Below are positions 61,387-64,000 of a DNA stretch of 64,000 nucleotides, in pieces. Every line of letters starts with the position of its first letter. Position 1 is the stretch's first letter. Below the pieces are notes generated by a model. That model saw nothing but the letters and a program-made list of their open reading frames with translations. It was not told the origin of the DNA and searched no databases. The stretch comes from an uncultured Dorea sp. (GTDB lineage Bacteria; Bacillota; Clostridia; Lachnospirales; Lachnospiraceae): positions 62,001 to 126,000 of the forward strand of contig CAPEBR010000008.1 of the NCBI GenBank assembly GCA_948602995.1. Direction: 5' to 3'. A program made the translations under genes and the position numbers.

Positions 61387-62406
61387 ATGAATGAAAAACT
61401 TCAGCTTATTAAAGACGAAGCACTAAAAGCAATCCAGGCAGCTGATATGCCTGACAAATTAAATGATGTACGTGTAAAGTTCCTTGGAAAAAAGGGAGAG
61501 CTCACAGCAGTTTTAAAAGGAATGAAGGATGTAGCGCCCGAGGAGCGTCCGAAGGTGGGGCAGCTTGTCAATGAAACAAGAGCATCTATTGAATCCATTC
61601 TGGAGGAGACAAAGCAGAAGATGGAACGCGCGATCCGGGAGGAACGCCTCAGGCAGGAGGTGATAGACGTAACACTTCCGTCGAAAAAAAACATGGTCGG
61701 ACACCGTCATCCGAACACCATTGCCCTGGAAGAGGTGGAACGGATCTTCGTGGGTATGGGCTATGAGGTAGTAGAAGGACCAGAGGTGGAATACGATCTG
61801 TATAACTTCGAAAAGCTGAATATTCCGGCCGACCATCCTGCAAAGGATGAGCAGGATACCTTTTATATAAATAAGGATATTGTGCTGCGGACCCAGACGT
61901 CACCGGTGCAGGCACGCGTGATGGAGCAGGGAAAGCTCCCAATCCGTATGATTGCACCTGGAAGAGTCTTCCGCTCCGACGAGGTGGATGCCACACACTC
62001 CCCGTCCTTCCATCAGATCGAGGGACTGGTAATTGACAAGAACATATCCTTCGCAGACCTGAAGGGAACACTGGAGGTATTTGCCAAAGAATTATTTGGC
62101 CCGGATACAAAGACTAAATTCCGCCCACACCACTTCCCATTTACAGAGCCAAGTGCAGAGGTAGATGTATCCTGCTTCAAGTGCAAAGGCAAGGGCTGCC
62201 GGTTCTGCAAAGGCTCTGGATGGATTGAAATTCTGGGCTGCGGCATGGTTCACCCCCACGTACTGGAAATGTGCGGAATCAATCCAGAAGAATACAGCGG
62301 TTTTGCATTCGGAGTAGGCTTAGAACGTATCGCATTATTAAAATACGAGATTGACGATATGAGGCTTCTGTACGAAAACGATATACGTTTCTTAAAACAA
62401 TTTTAA
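61387..62406 (+). CDS. pheS: Phenylalanine-tRNA ligase alpha subunit
   Basis: A 339-residue catalytic subunit of the alpha2-beta2 class-II enzyme. The N-terminal ~85 residues form the coiled-coil tRNA-binding arm. Class-II motif 2 is in GRVFRSDEVDATHSPSFHQ, and motif 3 is FAFGVGLERIALLKY. A CFKCKGKGCRFCKGSG stretch (four Cys) at ~260-275 is present in many Gram-positive PheS. AAAGGAGC precedes the ATG. Expression is under the T-box directly upstream. Confidence 0.96.
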   Translation: MNEKLQLIKDEALKAIQAADMPDKLNDVRVKFLGKKGELTAVLKGMKDVAPEERPKVGQLVNETRASIESILEETKQKMERAIREERLRQEVIDVTLPSKKNMVGHRHPNTIALEEVERIFVGMGYEVVEGPEVEYDLYNFEKLNIPADHPAKDEQDTFYINKDIVLRTQTSPVQARVMEQGKLPIRMIAPGRVFRSDEVDATHSPSFHQIEGLVIDKNISFADLKGTLEVFAKELFGPDTKTKFRPHHFPFTEPSAEVDVSCFKCKGKGCRFCKGSGWIEILGCGMVHPHVLEMCGINPEEYSGFAFGVGLERIALLKYEIDDMRLLYENDIRFLKQF

Positions 62407-62439
62407 AAATCCCCAAAAAGGGACAGGTCATTTTTAATC

Positions 62440-62474
62440 TGGGACGGGGCATTTTGAAAAATGCCCCGTCCCCC
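62440..62474. repeat. GGGGACGGGG palindrome inside the pheST operon
   Basis: TGGGACGGGGCATTTTGAAA then AATGCCCCGTCCCCC. Just before it, GGGACAGGTCATTTTTAA (62420-62437) is a decayed second half-unit. It fills the pheS-pheT gap and could weaken read-through into pheT. Confidence 0.88.
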
Positions 62475-62492
62475 AAAAGAAAGGAGAAGAAG

Positions 62493-64000
62493 ATGAATAC
62501 TTCATTATCATGGATAAAGGCATATGTTCCGGGGCTTGATGTGACTGCGCAGGAATATGCTGATGCGATGACATTATCAGGGACAAAGGTTGAGGGATAT
62601 GAGAGACTGGACGCGGATCTGGACAAGATTGTCGTGGGACAGATTGAGAGGATTGAGAAGCATCCGGATGCGGATAAGCTGATTGTATGCCAGGTGAATG
62701 TAGGGACAGAGACGGTTCAGATTGTAACAGGCGCCCCGAATGTGAAGGAGGGCGATAAGGTTCCGGTTGTTCTGGATGGCGGACGTGTAGCAGGAGGCCA
62801 CGAGGCGGGAAGCCGTGTTGCAGGCGGCGTGAAGATTAAGAAGGGAAAGCTACGCGGAGTGGAAAGCTTTGGCATGATGTGTTCCATTGAGGAACTTGGC
62901 TCGAACCGGGATATGTATCCGGAGTCGCCGGAGTATGGGATCTATATTTTTGATGAGGACGCAGTAGTGGGTTCGAGTGCAGTCGCAGCACTGGGGCTTG
63001 ATGATGTCGTATTCGAATATGAGATTACATCGAACAGGGTGGACTGCTTTAGTGTGACCGGGATTGCGAGGGAGGCGGCAGCAACCTTCCGCAAGGAGTT
63101 CCATCCGCCGGTGGTATCCGCAACGGGAAATGATGAGGATGTGAATGATTATATTAAGGTTACGGTGAAGGATACAGAGCTCTGCCCGAGATACTGTGCA
63201 AGAGTGGTTAAGAATATTAAGATTGGGCCTTCCCCGAAGTGGATGCAGAGACGCCTTGCATCTGTGGGAATCCGCCCGATCAATAATCTGGTTGATATCA
63301 CGAACTACGTAATGGAGGAATACGGACAGCCCATGCATGCATATGATCTGGATACGATTGCCGGGAGAGAGATTATTGTCCGCAGGGCCGGAGAGGATGA
63401 AACCTTTGTTACTCTTGACGGCCAGGAGCGTCAGATGGATGACTCAGTGCTGATGATCTGTGACGGTGAGAAATCTGTGGGAATCGCAGGAATCATGGGC
63501 GGTGAGAATTCCATGATCACGGATGATGTCCATACGATGCTGTTTGAGGCAGCCTGCTTTGACGGAACGAATATCCGTAAATCCAGCAAAAAGGTGGGGC
63601 TTCGGACAGATGCTTCGGGAAAATTCGAAAAAGGCCTGGATCCCAATAATGCAGAAGCAGCCATAAACCGGGCATGCCAGCTTGTTGAGGAGATGGGCGC
63701 CGGCGAGGTAGTCGGCGGTATGGCTGACGTGTACGGAAAGAAAAAGGAGCCTGTGAGAGTACCATTTGATGCGGATGAGATCAATGCGCTTCTTGGAACA
63801 GATATTCCGAAGGAAGAGATGCTCTCTTATTTTAAAATGCTGGATCTTGACTATGATGAGGCGGCAGATGAGGTGATTGCCCCCACTTTTCGTCATGATC
63901 TGTTCCGTCTGGCTGATCTTGCGGAGGAAGTGGCGAGATTCTATGGATATGATAACATTCCGACTACGCTTCCGAAGGGCGAAGCAACTACAGGCAAGCT
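62493..64000 (+). CDS. pheT: Phenylalanine-tRNA ligase beta subunit (3' end outside window)
   Basis: An open frame runs from the ATG at 62493 (behind AAAGGAGAAG) to the window end, 502 codons of an expected ~800. The EMAP-II-like tRNA-binding fold has HPDADKLIVCQVNVG at ~54-68. DVVFEYEITSNRVDCFSV starts the B1/B3 region, PINNLVDITNYVMEEYGQPMHAYD is the B3/4 editing region (pieces NNLVDITNYV and GQPMHAYD), and GIMGGENS and ADLAEEVARFYGYD are the B5-side motifs. It works only with PheS. Confidence 0.95.
   Translation, partial: MNTSLSWIKAYVPGLDVTAQEYADAMTLSGTKVEGYERLDADLDKIVVGQIERIEKHPDADKLIVCQVNVGTETVQIVTGAPNVKEGDKVPVVLDGGRVAGGHEAGSRVAGGVKIKKGKLRGVESFGMMCSIEELGSNRDMYPESPEYGIYIFDEDAVVGSSAVAALGLDDVVFEYEITSNRVDCFSVTGIAREAAATFRKEFHPPVVSATGNDEDVNDYIKVTVKDTELCPRYCARVVKNIKIGPSPKWMQRRLASVGIRPINNLVDITNYVMEEYGQPMHAYDLDTIAGREIIVRRAGEDETFVTLDGQERQMDDSVLMICDGEKSVGIAGIMGGENSMITDDVHTMLFEAACFDGTNIRKSSKKVGLRTDASGKFEKGLDPNNAEAAINRACQLVEEMGAGEVVGGMADVYGKKKEPVRVPFDADEINALLGTDIPKEEMLSYFKMLDLDYDEAADEVIAPTFRHDLFRLADLAEEVARFYGYDNIPTTLPKGEATTGK

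Noticed and set aside
1..64000. tRNA and rRNA genes, CRISPR arrays, prophage and replication origins.
   Set aside because: None was recognised on either strand by reading; short tRNA genes cannot be fully excluded without a covariance-model scan.

Overview
The window looks like a chromosomal segment of a gut-type Lachnospiraceae (Clostridia). The reasons are the strong AGGAGG ribosome sites, a T-box leader ahead of pheST, a 6S-like RNA of the Clostridia type, SpoIID-like and DUF6465-like proteins, and overall gene style. This assignment is inference from gene content; no rRNA or tRNA gene is present to confirm it.

Layout. (1) 1-5509: the end of a cobalamin operon (phosphatase, cbiB, cobD, cobQ, cobU, a second short cobU-like gene, cbiC). 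(2) 5847-11634: an oligopeptide ABC transporter, oppA-[terminator]-oppBCDF. (3) 11657-13529: a ParB-like plus PAPS-reductase-like pair on the minus strand. (4) 13729-44717: an allantoin-fermentation locus cut in two. The left half holds allH, two allantoinase plus NCS1-permease modules and an unknown membrane protein. The right half holds allE, allD, a fused allF-allG, carbamate kinase, an LctP-type transporter, a 65-residue membrane protein, allC and an XRE-GntR regulator. Between them (about 21.4-33.8 kb) lies an AT-rich accessory block. It carries a 1770-residue GLUG surface protein, a copied 3' end of the allantoin permease, two AAA-ATPase/PD-(D/E)XK genes (one broken), a secreted protein whose signal sequence is disrupted by a 38-bp tandem duplication, and an esterase. 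(5) 44979-51999: a cytidylate-kinase-like protein, a CyuA-family enzyme with an ArsP_2-like permease, small acidic and membrane proteins, a PHP protein and a CmpB-like protein. (6) 52289-64000: a NlpC/P60-VaFE surface protein, leuCD, thrC, 6S RNA, a SpoIID-like protein, a YihY protein, and T-box-pheS-pheT (cut by the window end).

Together the allantoin genes encode allantoin uptake, ring opening (AllB), allantoate hydrolysis (AllC), ureidoglycine deamination (AllE), oxidation to oxalurate (AllD), carbamoyl transfer to phosphate (AllFG + AllH) and ATP formation by carbamate kinase. The by-product oxamate must leave the cell, and the LctP-family gene placed just after carbamate kinase is a good candidate exporter.

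The window is also rich in small repeats that the genes do not explain. One is a multi-stem structured element with GTTACT ends and 8-bp target duplications; it has several copies whose stems change in compensating ways. A second is a GGGGACGGGG palindrome at seven loci that often supplies stop codons. A third is a GTTTCATG palindrome repeated four times around 43.5-45.7 kb. Others are two MITE-like units and a large foldback. These are the least described parts of the sequence.
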